The position numbers were made by a program, and so were the translations under genes. Shown here piece by piece: positions 1-6,724 of a DNA stretch of 15,233 nt (positions are counted from its first letter, which is position 1; every line of letters starts with the position of its first letter). The notes beneath the pieces were generated by a model. That model saw nothing but the letters and a program-made list of their open reading frames with translations, was not told where the DNA came from and did no database searches. This DNA comes from JAGLTZ01 sp023135015 (GTDB lineage: Bacteria; Blakebacterota; Blakebacteria; Blakebacterales; Blakebacteraceae): the NCBI GenBank assembly GCA_030631625.1, contig DAOVKT010000054.1:1-15233 (forward strand), given 5' to 3'.

Positions 1-296
1 AGGACCAGTGCTTGTTTGAGGCAGGTAGCTCTGACGGGTGAGTATCGACCGGCAACATCCACCAGCCATGCCGACCTGGAAAAGGAGATAGATTTACCTT
101 CAACTGGGGATGCAGGTCTCTTCTCCGGGTTTCTCTGATAGTCGTCCAGGATGCGGTCAAATGGCCTGATCCTGAGGTAATAATCGGTCAGAATCAACTG
201 TATCCACGCTCTTACCAGGAATACTCGCTCGACCCCAGTAAGCTGATAGTACTTCCTCACCCTATCAATCCAATATTTCAATAATCCCCTTTTCAT
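1..296 (-). CDS. Lasso-peptide biosynthesis B2-type protein (transglutaminase-like leader peptidase), 3' end cut by window edge
   Basis: Hand translation gives an open frame of 98 residues that runs off the left edge. It begins with residues MKRGLLKYWI, has a hydrophobic stretch around residues 22-40, and ends with an ATCLKQALV motif. This matches the N-terminal half of the B2 (McjB-like, Transglut_core3) family, in which the cysteine of an A-T-C-L-x-x-A-L motif (here Cys92) is the protease nucleophile that removes the RiPP leader peptide. The partner His and Asp of the family triad would lie beyond the edge and cannot be checked. ATG at 296 is preferred because it gives the usual family N-terminus; it overlaps the end of the PqqD-like gene by 32 nt, suggesting translational coupling. 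A GTG at 260 is the alternative start. PqqD-like protein followed by B2 is the standard B1-B2 order of split lasso systems, although such pairs also occur in uncharacterised non-lasso loci. Confidence 0.82.
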   Translation of the reverse strand, partial: MKRGLLKYWIDRVRKYYQLTGVERVFLVRAWIQLILTDYYLRIRPFDRILDDYQRNPEKRPASPVEGKSISFSRSAWLVDVAGRYSPVRATCLKQALV

Positions 297-549
297 TCAT
301 CTGCGCCAATATTTCAAGAAGGTCCTTTTGGCACCGGGTTTTCCCTACCTCGTACTCCTCCAGCAGGATACCCAGCACTTTTCCCAGAGACTCATGCTCC
401 TGGATCAAATTCCAGATCCTGGAGCCGACACTATCCAGGCCAAAATAGACACCTGTTTCAAGGTTAAGCAGAACCGCCTCTCCCTTGAGGTCCCGAAAAA
501 CGACTTTTTCCTTCACTCTGATCCCGGATGTAAGCGTTATCTCCCTCAT
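265..549 (-). CDS. PqqD-family protein (B1-type RiPP recognition element)
   Basis: A 94-residue stand-alone PqqD-fold protein. The N-terminal half has the family pattern of short beta strands (KEKVVFRDLKGEAVLLNLET, then GVYFGLDSVGSRIWNLI), and the C-terminal half is helical, ending in EKGIIEILD. In this family the winged-helix fold binds the leader of a ribosomally made precursor peptide and hands it to a processing enzyme. Its neighbour here is a B2-type peptidase, so a B1 role is likelier than PQQ synthesis; no pqqA, pqqB, pqqC or pqqE is present. ATG at 549 is preferred over an in-frame TTG at 561 because it leaves the normal family length. The Shine-Dalgarno is weak. The gene lies 107 nt downstream of the ABC transporter gene on the same strand and overlaps the B2 gene. 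A substrate cannot be predicted from this sequence. Confidence 0.85.
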   Translation of the reverse strand: MREITLTSGIRVKEKVVFRDLKGEAVLLNLETGVYFGLDSVGSRIWNLIQEHESLGKVLGILLEEYEVGKTRCQKDLLEILAQMNEKGIIEILD

Positions 550-604
550 AATGGCTCTCAATCAGAATATTTGAATGAACGGCTCTTCCGACAGCGTTCT
601 CATT

Positions 605-641
605 ACGTTACCCGGCGAGTGGCATAACGTCCAGTCACTGG
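605..641 (-). promoter_or_regulatory. Gap between the ABC transporter and PqqD genes with two small inverted repeats
   Basis: The 107-nt gap holds two short inverted repeats. One has arms acgtta (605-610) and taacgt (625-630) around a 14-nt loop. The other is an odd-centred palindrome, ccagtcactgg (631-641). Neither is followed by a T-tract on the minus strand, so I see no Rho-independent terminator. They may be operator-like or chance. No RiPP precursor of credible length is encoded here; the only ATG frame on the minus strand besides MPLAG is 13 codons (562-603). Confidence 0.2.
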
Positions 642-656
642 GTCCTTTCCCTAATA

Positions 657-2603
657 CTAAAATTCCAGAAGAGTTCCATCCTGCCGGGCCTTACGTTCGC
701 ACGAGCGGAAGACCCAAATTCCCAACGGTAGGCCAATCACCGCAAATATTGCGAGGACCGCAAGCTCTCCTCCCACCTCTGGAAGTCCGGCACCTGTGAT
801 CATAGTTTTACGCAAAGCCGACAGGGCGTAGGTAATCGGCAGGAGTCGGCTGATTGCCTGCAACCAGGAAGGAAGCATCTCAATGGGGAAGAATACCCCA
901 CCAAAGAATAGCATGAGACTGTGGAGATAGAAGAGAAGGGCGTCGGCCCGTTTTAACACCATCACCGCCCCGGCAGAGAGCAGACCGAACCCCAGTATGG
1001 CTGCTACAGACAATCCGAACACCCCTAGCGACGCTACAAGGTTGAGCCTTAAAAAATCCGCATTGAAGACGACATCACCCACAGCTACGTATCCGGTCAT
1101 AGTCCCCAATACACCGAAGAAGGAGATGAGAGTGGAGGCCAGCAGGATCCTGTCGAAGGGTGTAGCCGACAACATCAGGAACTCCAGTGTTCCAAGCTGC
1201 TGATGTTTCCGAATCATTCCAGCCAATGAGTTGAGGGCTACGCTTTGCAATCCCGCAAACGCTATCCCTACGACGACGAAAGTGAAATAGTCGGCTCCGT
1301 AGCGGGCAAGGCTCTCCTGCCCGCTCTCACCTATGAGACGGGAGACGAAGGCGAAGCCCGCGAGGAAGAACAATAAACCGATCAGCCCGAAAATCAGATT
1401 GAACCTGTAGCTGAGCCATGTCTGAGCTTCCACGAAAAGGAGATCTAGTGCTTTGAGCCAGGCCGAACGCCGGGGGCGAGACACCGAATATGTTCGTTCT
1501 TCGGCCCGTGCTGAACCGATGGGTAATTCTTCGGGTTGTTTCGATATGGTCGGCAGAACTGGGCTGTCTGAAGCCTGCGCTGGTCTTGCTGCTTCACTGA
1601 GCGTCTGCTCGTAAAGTAGCCGTATATCGGAGCGGTGCGTCCTAAGATCAATAATCTCCAGCTCAGATCCGGCGAGCTGGCCTAGAAACTCTTTCCAACC
1701 TCCCTTCCGGGAGGACACAAGTCCCGTCTGAAAGCTGAGCCGCCTGATGCCCGGTTCGGAATCCTCTACTTTCACCCCTCCCCAAAGCTTGACGAACCGG
1801 GCGATCTCATCTCCATCCCCACCAATTCGGACGACAACTTCCCCCGAAGCTTGCCCAAGGGAAGACTTCATTTCCACCAGGCGGCCCTCCAGCAACAGTC
1901 CGGTACGATCTGTGTATTCACTCAGATACTCAAGTTGGTGGCTGGAGGCGAGGATGGCGATCTTCTCCTCGCTGGCGATACGCCTCAGCAGGTGGACCAG
2001 CCTGCCTGCCTGTATCGGATCAAGGCTCCTGGTGGGCTCGTCAAGAAGTAGAACACTCGGTCCGGTCAACAATGACCGTGCCAATGCTATCCTCTGTTTC
2101 ATGCCCGCAGAGCACCGATCGTAACGACGTTCCAGCAACCCTTCGAGATCGAGTAACCGGCTCAGTTCCTCTATGCGGCGCTTGAGTAGATCATTGTCCA
2201 GATCGAACAACCGACCGAAATAGGAGAGGTTCGCCCTGCCGGTCAGCCGCCAGAAGAAAGAGCGTTCCTGGTCGGTGAGAAGGCCGATATGGGAGCGAAT
2301 CGCATGCGGGTAGTCGAGCGGAATCCCCGTAATCAACCCCCCACCCTCGTCCGGAAGGTGTAGTGTTGCGCACACTTTAATGAGGGTGGTCTTACCCGAA
2401 CCGTTAGGTCCTACAAGGCCGTATACTTCTCCGGGATAGACCTGGAGTGAAACCCGGTCGAGTGCCACCACCGGTTCGGTGACAGCACCGCGCAGCCGTC
2501 CCAGTAGACCCGGGCTGTGATAGAATCGCTTAACAATATTTTCCAGTACGATAGCGGCTTCTGAATCAGGCACCGGTAAGGATCCTCTGGAAATCGTACC
2601 CAC
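657..2603 (-). CDS. Fused ABC transporter: N-terminal ATPase plus C-terminal ABC-2-type permease
   Basis: A 648-residue half-transporter fusion that probably works as a homodimeric exporter in the inner membrane. The ATPase domain (about residues 17-240) has Walker A GPNGSGKT (65-72), a Q-loop Gln near 112, a signature motif in the divergent form CSAGMKQR (164-171), Walker B VLLLDEP (184-190) and the H-loop His222. A charged linker region (about 250-385) follows. The C-terminal ABC-2 membrane domain has about six hydrophobic segments from about 400 to 633. The GTG start at 2603 has a modest GAAGGG element about 5 nt upstream. ABC-2 fusions of this kind export drugs, polysaccharides or peptides. 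Since PqqD-like and B2-type genes lie directly downstream on the same strand, export of or immunity to a RiPP is the most economical role, but this is inference. Lasso exporters are more often of the D-type (ABCB-like) architecture, so the substrate assignment is uncertain. Confidence 0.85.
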   Translation of the reverse strand: MGTISRGSLPVPDSEAAIVLENIVKRFYHSPGLLGRLRGAVTEPVVALDRVSLQVYPGEVYGLVGPNGSGKTTLIKVCATLHLPDEGGGLITGIPLDYPHAIRSHIGLLTDQERSFFWRLTGRANLSYFGRLFDLDNDLLKRRIEELSRLLDLEGLLERRYDRCSAGMKQRIALARSLLTGPSVLLLDEPTRSLDPIQAGRLVHLLRRIASEEKIAILASSHQLEYLSEYTDRTGLLLEGRLVEMKSSLGQASGEVVVRIGGDGDEIARFVKLWGGVKVEDSEPGIRRLSFQTGLVSSRKGGWKEFLGQLAGSELEIIDLRTHRSDIRLLYEQTLSEAARPAQASDSPVLPTISKQPEELPIGSARAEERTYSVSRPRRSAWLKALDLLFVEAQTWLSYRFNLIFGLIGLLFFLAGFAFVSRLIGESGQESLARYGADYFTFVVVGIAFAGLQSVALNSLAGMIRKHQQLGTLEFLMLSATPFDRILLASTLISFFGVLGTMTGYVAVGDVVFNADFLRLNLVASLGVFGLSVAAILGFGLLSAGAVMVLKRADALLFYLHSLMLFFGGVFFPIEMLPSWLQAISRLLPITYALSALRKTMITGAGLPEVGGELAVLAIFAVIGLPLGIWVFRSCERKARQDGTLLEF

Positions 2604-2632
2604 AAGCCCTTCGGGTTTAGGAAGGCGGGGAA

Positions 2633-2647
2633 AGAGCCCTCGGCTCT
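2633..2647 (-). terminator. Weak stem-loop between the thioredoxin-like and ABC transporter genes
   Basis: A perfect 6-bp stem (agagcc / ggctct) with a 3-nt loop overlaps the stop codon of the thioredoxin-like gene. On the minus strand it is followed by only three T residues and then C-rich sequence. It could attenuate or partly terminate transcription between the two genes, or protect a 3' end. The short stem and short T-run make a strong Rho-independent terminator unlikely. Confidence 0.25.
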
Positions 2648-3185
2648 ATCTGCTTAATGTGCTCTGCAGGATTGAAACCACGTCCGAGGCCATATCCACG
2701 GAAGGCACCTCGATAATGCGGCCGATTTCCCTCCCTTTGTACTCGACGACTATCGTAGGTGTGTATTCGATACCGTATTCCACTGTGAGGCCGTCCCGGT
2801 CTTTCTTGCGGCGATCCAGGCCGATGACGCGAACCGAAATCCGGTCGTTGGCGGATTCCAGCAGAGCCTTGAAGAGCACGGGAACGTGGATCTGCGCATC
2901 CACACACCACGATCCCATGAAGACTATTATTGAAATCCGATCTTTCAGATCCCGGAGATAGCGGACAGTTTTGGGGTCGGGTCGGATCAGTTCCGTGCGG
3001 GTTCTGAATATCGCTATGTTCTCGAGGACGAATTCCATATCTCCCTGCCCGTACATGATATTGCCGTCCATACCGGGCGGGGTTCCAGACACTCCCCGAG
3101 AGCATGTCGTTAGCAGAAACGTCGTGCAAACAAGCAGCGCTGAGCACAGTAATAGACGGGCTCTTGCCCTGGAGAGATAAGTCAT
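2646..3185 (-). CDS. Thioredoxin-fold lipoprotein with a single active-site cysteine
   Basis: A 179-residue exported protein. Residues 1-28 form a lipoprotein signal: basic N-terminus, hydrophobic core and lipobox LTTC with Cys28 as the lipidation site. The mature part has the thioredoxin pattern: a beta strand ISIIVFMGSWC, the active-site position WCVDA (Cys94) and the cis-proline segment YTPTIVV (Pro143). The second cysteine of the usual WCxxC is replaced by Ala97, so it cannot act as a normal dithiol oxidoreductase. Related thioredoxin-like families with a WCxD(S/A) site are known in FCB-group bacteria and lack a proven reaction. It lies 23 nt downstream of the cold-shock gene and 42 nt upstream of the ABC transporter gene. 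The ATG at 3185 has no visible Shine-Dalgarno, unlike several neighbours. A link to the RiPP genes downstream is possible but unproven. Confidence 0.75.
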   Translation of the reverse strand: MTYLSRARARLLLCSALLVCTTFLLTTCSRGVSGTPPGMDGNIMYGQGDMEFVLENIAIFRTRTELIRPDPKTVRYLRDLKDRISIIVFMGSWCVDAQIHVPVLFKALLESANDRISVRVIGLDRRKKDRDGLTVEYGIEYTPTIVVEYKGREIGRIIEVPSVDMASDVVSILQSTLSR

Positions 3186-3208
3186 ATTGAGTTGAATGTA
3201 CTTAAAGA

Positions 3209-3556
3209 CTAACCCTGGCTCTCTTCCTTTTCCTTTTCCTCTTCCTTTTCCTTTTCCTCTTCCTCTTCCTTTTCCTCTTCCTCTTCCTCTTCCTCTTCCT
3301 CTACCTCTACCTCTACCTCTTCCTCTACCTCTACCGAGTCCTCGGCCGGTTTGAAGCCTTTGCGAACGATGTTAGCCGCCTGCGGCCCCTTAGGCCCCTC
3401 CGTGATTTCGAATTCAACTTCCTCCCCTTCCCGGAGGGATCGGAATCCATCACCTGTAATAGCCGTGTAGTGTGCAAATACGTCTGGGCCATCCTCCTGG
3501 CTGATAAACCCGTATCCTTTCTGATTGTTGAACCACTTAACAGTACCGATAGGCAT
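3209..3556 (-). CDS. Cold-shock-domain protein with a long glutamate-rich C-terminal tail
   Basis: A 115-residue RNA/single-strand DNA-binding protein. Residues 1-67 form a canonical cold-shock domain: GTVKWFNNQKGYGFI includes RNP1 (KGYGFI, 13-18), and RNP2 is DVFAHY (25-30). Typical Csp proteins stop near residue 66-70. Here a tail of about 45 residues follows, with close to 30 Glu and 5 Lys (EV repeats, then runs of E, then EK repeats). The tail is strongly acidic, probably disordered or a single charged helix, and is encoded by a hexamer-like purine repeat. ATG at 3556 is chosen because it begins the conserved domain (MPIGTVKWF); the frame stays open for 29 more codons upstream, but those residues do not match the family. 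GGGAG at 3571-3567 is a possible, somewhat distant Shine-Dalgarno. An acidic tail may reduce nucleic-acid affinity or recruit partners, as acidic tails do in other nucleic-acid chaperones; that is inference. Confidence 0.88.
   Translation of the reverse strand: MPIGTVKWFNNQKGYGFISQEDGPDVFAHYTAITGDGFRSLREGEEVEFEITEGPKGPQAANIVRKGFKPAEDSVEVEEEVEVEVEEEEEEEEEEKEEEEEKEKEEEKEKEESQG
3219..3302. repeat. 84-nt uninterrupted homopyrimidine (plus strand) repeat tract
   Basis: Every base from 3219 to 3302 on the plus strand is C or T, made of cttcct and cttttc units; a further CTCTAC-type repeat continues to about 3335. It encodes the Glu/Lys tail of the cold-shock protein on the minus strand. Such mirror-like polypurine-polypyrimidine tracts can form triplex DNA and are prone to slippage. 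Changes in units of three or six keep the reading frame, so tail length could vary between strains. Confidence 0.9.
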
Positions 3557-3723
3557 CTGATTCAAACTCCCGCGCCTCGATTCAATTGTCAGTCCAAGAT
3601 CACGAGATCCGGACAGCTCGCCGCCGAGCCCTTCATCTGACAATCATGGCCGAGATAGGGGTGCTCCCACAAGCAGTTTCTGACACTCAATATTTTCCAT
3701 CCGGAGTTTCCGGAATCTCCCGG
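3557..3723 (-). promoter_or_regulatory. Structured leader region upstream of the cold-shock gene
   Basis: This 167-nt gap between rlmB and the cold-shock gene contains a perfect 8-bp inverted repeat, attgtcag (3585-3592) and ctgacaat (3637-3644). It encloses a second hairpin, gctcg (3616-3620) with cgagc (3625-3629) around a 4-nt loop. In the minus-strand transcript these would nest into a branched 5' leader ending about 29 nt before the start codon. Just after rlmB there is also a 6-bp palindromic stem (tccgga, 3700-3705 and 3709-3714) without a T-tract. Long folded leaders are known for cspA-type genes, where they sense temperature. I could not define a confident -35/-10 pair. Confidence 0.45.
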
Positions 3724-4467
3724 TTATTCCGACAGTACACTTCTCTGTCGGATTATCTCATAAAAAACAATTCCCGCTGCCACAGAGGCGTTGAGGCTTG
3801 CGGTTTGACCCCTCAGTGGAATCGATGCAAGAAAATCACAGGAGGAACGGACCGCAGGTCGCACACCCTTCTCCTCACCACCTATGACCACCACCAGCGG
3901 TCCGGTCAGGTCCAGTTCCCAGGGCGGCGACCCTTCGTCCGCCGCAGTTCCCACCACCCAGAGACCAAGATCCTTGAGGCGGGTGATTGCGCGCGAGAGG
4001 TTTGGGACTCTGCATAGTGGGACTCGCCAGAGGGCTCCCGCTGCAGCTTTCTCCGCGGCCGGGCCGGGAACAGCTGAGCGATGTCGCGGAACGATTATAC
4101 CGTCTACTCCCAGCGCCTCTGCGCTCCGTACCACCGCACCCAGGTTGTGCGGATCCTGAACGTGATCCAGTGCCACCAGCAGCGGGATCTCCTTCTTTGC
4201 CACCGCAGCCACCATCTCCTCGAAATCGGTGAAGGGTGTTGTCGCGACCCTGGCAACCAGGCCCTGGTGGGATGCGCTCCCGGTCATCCGGTCGAGCGCC
4301 TCTCTGGGCTGGAAAACCAGGGGAACACCGAGGTTGCGGGCCTGCATCACAACTTCCTCCACCCTGCTGTTTCTCCTGCCCCGGATCACGAACAGCTTAT
4401 GAATGCGTTCCGGCTTCTCCTCCAGTGCCGCCCTCAGCGGGTTAATACCGTAAATCAGGTCTGGCAC
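3724..4467 (-). CDS. rlmB: 23S rRNA (guanosine-2'-O)-methyltransferase RlmB / TrmH-family SPOUT enzyme
   Basis: A 247-residue SpoU-class methyltransferase that uses S-adenosylmethionine to methylate the 2'-OH of a guanosine in 23S rRNA (G2251 in E. coli). Residues 1-75 form the substrate-binding domain (PDLIYGINPLRAAL at the start). The SPOUT knot carries motif 1 NLGAVVRSAEALG (108-120, with Arg114 at the conserved catalytic position), motif 2 VVVIGGEEKGVRP (192-204) and motif 3 IPLRGQTASLNASVAAGI (216-233). The start is placed at GTG 4467 because GGGAGG lies 7 nt upstream (4480-4475); an in-frame GTG at 4482 would put that Shine-Dalgarno inside the gene. It begins 27 nt after the recG stop, so the two are probably cotranscribed. 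Length is normal and no key residue is missing. Paralogues of this family act on other RNAs, so the exact target is inferred. Confidence 0.9.
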   Translation of the reverse strand: MPDLIYGINPLRAALEEKPERIHKLFVIRGRRNSRVEEVVMQARNLGVPLVFQPREALDRMTGSASHQGLVARVATTPFTDFEEMVAAVAKKEIPLLVALDHVQDPHNLGAVVRSAEALGVDGIIVPRHRSAVPGPAAEKAAAGALWRVPLCRVPNLSRAITRLKDLGLWVVGTAADEGSPPWELDLTGPLVVVIGGEEKGVRPAVRSSCDFLASIPLRGQTASLNASVAAGIVFYEIIRQRSVLSE

Positions 4468-4494
4468 AGATAATCCTCCCACGGGGTGTGAGGT

Positions 4495-6633
4495 TCAGGC
4501 GATATCCGCCAGCGCAATCTTCCTGCCCATCCGGCGCTGCAGGATCCGACGCCATTCATCCAGCACATCCTCAGCCACCGCGGGTGAACCGGGCGATCCC
4601 TCCTCCCCACCGAGGCCGAGGGCGGTGAAGGCATCGGTCCTGGCCTGAGTGAGGAGTTTCTGGTCGGCTATCAGGCTGGCTATACGGAGGTCGGGCAGAC
4701 CATGCTGGCGGGTCCCGAAAAACTCGCCCGGGCCACGGATTTCCAGGTCGGCCTCGGCTATCTTGAACCCGTCGGTGGTTTCATTCATCGCCTGCAGCCT
4801 CCTTGTCCCCTCTTCTGTGATATCCTCTCCAGCGAGTAGCACGCATACCGCTTTAGCATCCCCTCTCCCCACACGGCCCCTGAGCTGATGCAGCTGTGAG
4901 AGCCCGAATCTCTCCGCGTGCTCAATCAGGATCATGGACGCACCCGCAACGTCCACCCCGACTTCGATGACCGTAGTGCTTACAAGCAGCTCAACCTCGC
5001 CGCTGCGGAATCGCTCCATCACCTGGTCCTTCTCTTCCGGCTTCATCCTCCCATGGATCAAGCCCAGGTTGTGGTCCCGGAGCGGGCCCGACCGCATCCA
5101 CTCGTAAGATTCAACAGCCGCCCTCAGGTCGCTGCTTTCCGTTTCCTCCACCAGCGGGAACACCCAGTAGACCTGGTCCCTGTCGTCAAGGGCCCGGCGC
5201 ACCCGCTCCACCACCTGCTCCCGCTTTTCAATCGATATCCAGTGGGTTTCCACCGGCTGCCTCCCGGGGGGCATCTCGTCGATGATGCTGGTATCCAGGT
5301 CGCCGTAGAGGGTCATCGCGAGTGTCCGGGGAATAGGGGTGGCCGTCATCACCAGCACATCGGGGTCTCTCCCTTTGGCCTGAAGTGCGCCGCGCTGCAG
5401 TACACCGAAGCGGTGCTGTTCATCGACGACAACCGCTCCAAGGCGGGAGAAGTCCACATCCTCCTGGATGAGGGCGTGGGTGCCGATGACCACAGATGGT
5501 GTTCCCGATCGCAGCTCGTCAAGAACGGAGCTGCGGCCAGCGCCCGAGAGCCGGGAGGTCAGGAAGTGCACCCTCACGTCGAGGCGGGCGAATTCCTGTT
5601 CCAGTCGGGAAGCGTGCTGCTCGGCCAGGATCTCGGTCGGAGCCATCAGTGCAGCCTGCATTCCGTTCTCGACCGCTGTCAGCATCACGCACGCAGCGAT
5701 AACTGTCTTACCACTCCCTACATCTCCCTGCAGAAGCCTGTTCATCGGCCGCGGACTTCCCATATCCTCGAAGATCTCGGCCAGCACGCGCTGCTGGGCC
5801 CCTGTCAGGGTGAAGCCGAGCCCCTCCAGGTATGAGCGGACCAAGGGTCCCCATGTGCGGAATGCCGTGCCCTCCCTCAGCCGGATCGAGCGACTGCGTT
5901 CGGCCAGCAGCAGCTCCATGAAGAAGAATTCTTCATAGGCCAGTCGGCTCCTGGCTCGTTCGGCCATTTCTGTCGTGGAGGGGAAATGGAGTTCTTCCAG
6001 CGCTTCGGCCAGGGGCAACAGATCGCGCTGAGATCGCTGCTTCTCAGGCAGTGGATCGACGAGCTGATCACTCAGGCTATCTAGGGTGTTGCGTACAATG
6101 CGCCTCAGACCGCGGCTGGCCAGTCCAACCGCTCGCAGTTCGGCTGAAAGCGGGTAGATCGGTATCAGCCCACCTGCGTGGAGAGCATCCTCCAGAGGAT
6201 CTTCTCCATCCTCAAGGTCATCGGCGGAGCCCGCAACTTCGAACTCGGGGTGTGCCAGCTGAAGCTTCCCCTTATATGCACTTACCTTGCCTGAGAAGAC
6301 GACCAGATCGCCTGTCCGCAGCGCTGTCTTTACGTATGGAACTCCGCGAAACCAGACACACTCTACGATACCGCTTCCGTCACCCGCCCTGGCGATGAAG
6401 CGGGAGCGCCTTCCCCTGGTGGCACCTGCGGCCAGCACTTCGGCCAGAATGGTAACCTGCATTCCCTCGGCCAGGTCGGATACCGGAGTGCAGTGACTCC
6501 TGTCGATATAACGACGAGGAGCGTAGAGGACCAGGTCCTCCACGCTCTTTATGCCGGCGCCTTCGAGCGCCTTCGCCCGGGCAGGACCCACCCCCCTGAC
6601 GAACTGGACGGGGGCGGCCAGCGGGTCGCTCAT
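4495..6633 (-). CDS. recG: ATP-dependent DNA helicase RecG
   Basis: A 712-residue superfamily 2 translocase that remodels stalled replication forks and branched recombination intermediates. The N-terminus has a helix-hairpin-helix-like start (FVRGVGPARAKALEGAGI), the LYAPRRYIDR segment and an OB-type wedge domain (about residues 55-135, including VVFSGKVSAYKGKLQLAHPE). Helicase motifs follow in order: Walker A GDVGSGKT (303-310), DEQH box (404-407), TATPIPRTLAMTLYGDLD (430-447), GLIHGRMKPEEKDQVMERF (524-542), TTVIEVGVDV (553-562) and QLRGRVGRG (583-591). The C-terminal region has GPGEFFGTRQHGLPDLRIA, typical of RecG. Length is normal. The ATG at 6633 has no strong Shine-Dalgarno. It is followed at 27 nt by rlmB and preceded by a conspicuous palindrome at 6655-6688. 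Confidence 0.97.
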   Translation of the reverse strand: MSDPLAAPVQFVRGVGPARAKALEGAGIKSVEDLVLYAPRRYIDRSHCTPVSDLAEGMQVTILAEVLAAGATRGRRSRFIARAGDGSGIVECVWFRGVPYVKTALRTGDLVVFSGKVSAYKGKLQLAHPEFEVAGSADDLEDGEDPLEDALHAGGLIPIYPLSAELRAVGLASRGLRRIVRNTLDSLSDQLVDPLPEKQRSQRDLLPLAEALEELHFPSTTEMAERARSRLAYEEFFFMELLLAERSRSIRLREGTAFRTWGPLVRSYLEGLGFTLTGAQQRVLAEIFEDMGSPRPMNRLLQGDVGSGKTVIAACVMLTAVENGMQAALMAPTEILAEQHASRLEQEFARLDVRVHFLTSRLSGAGRSSVLDELRSGTPSVVIGTHALIQEDVDFSRLGAVVVDEQHRFGVLQRGALQAKGRDPDVLVMTATPIPRTLAMTLYGDLDTSIIDEMPPGRQPVETHWISIEKREQVVERVRRALDDRDQVYWVFPLVEETESSDLRAAVESYEWMRSGPLRDHNLGLIHGRMKPEEKDQVMERFRSGEVELLVSTTVIEVGVDVAGASMILIEHAERFGLSQLHQLRGRVGRGDAKAVCVLLAGEDITEEGTRRLQAMNETTDGFKIAEADLEIRGPGEFFGTRQHGLPDLRIASLIADQKLLTQARTDAFTALGLGGEEGSPGSPAVAEDVLDEWRRILQRRMGRKIALADIA

Positions 6634-6654
6634 TTTCTTGTACGGTTCTTTCTT

Positions 6655-6688
6655 AGTACACAGTTCCGTAATTACGGATCTGTGTACT
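6655..6688. promoter_or_regulatory. 34-bp near-perfect palindrome upstream of recG
   Basis: Two 17-nt arms (6655-6671 and 6672-6688) are reverse complements with one mismatch, T6664 opposite T6679. The inner 14 bp, tccgtaattacgga, is a perfect palindrome, and the outer 9 bp on each side (agtacacag / ctgtgtact) match exactly. It sits in the 91-nt gap between the barrel gene (stop at 6725) and recG (start at 6633). In either RNA strand it would form one long stem with an AATT-type loop, but no T-run follows on the minus strand, so it is not a classical intrinsic terminator. A dimeric repressor operator or a cruciform-forming site are alternatives. Confidence 0.75.
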
Positions 6689-6724
6689 TGAGCCCTGAAT
6701 CAGAAATCAGTTGGAATCCGGACA

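Noticed and set aside
265..549. PqqD-like gene as part of PQQ cofactor synthesis
   Set aside because: None of pqqA, pqqB, pqqC or pqqE is present, and the neighbour is a B2-type leader peptidase.
562..603. A 13-codon minus-strand frame (MRTLSEEPFIQIF) between the ABC and PqqD genes, considered as a RiPP precursor
   Set aside because: It is too short to hold a leader plus a core peptide, has no start codon farther upstream before a stop, and has only a weak ribosome site.
2617..3147. A 176-codon minus-strand frame overlapping the thioredoxin-like gene
   Set aside because: It is a different frame over a gene with a clear lipobox, thioredoxin active site and cis-proline; its composition is Arg/His/Ser-rich without domain signs.
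3219..3335. Repeat tract as a CRISPR or other array element
   Set aside because: Units are 6 nt or shorter, with no spacers, and the tract is in frame in a recognisable protein gene.
3557..3643. N-terminal extension of the cold-shock protein by 29 codons
   Set aside because: The conserved domain begins at the ATG at 3556; the extension overlaps the structured leader and does not resemble the family.
4918..5835. A 305-codon open frame on the plus strand opposite recG
   Set aside because: It is antisense to strongly conserved RecG helicase motifs, and its His/Pro/Arg-rich product looks like a shadow of G+C-rich coding sequence.
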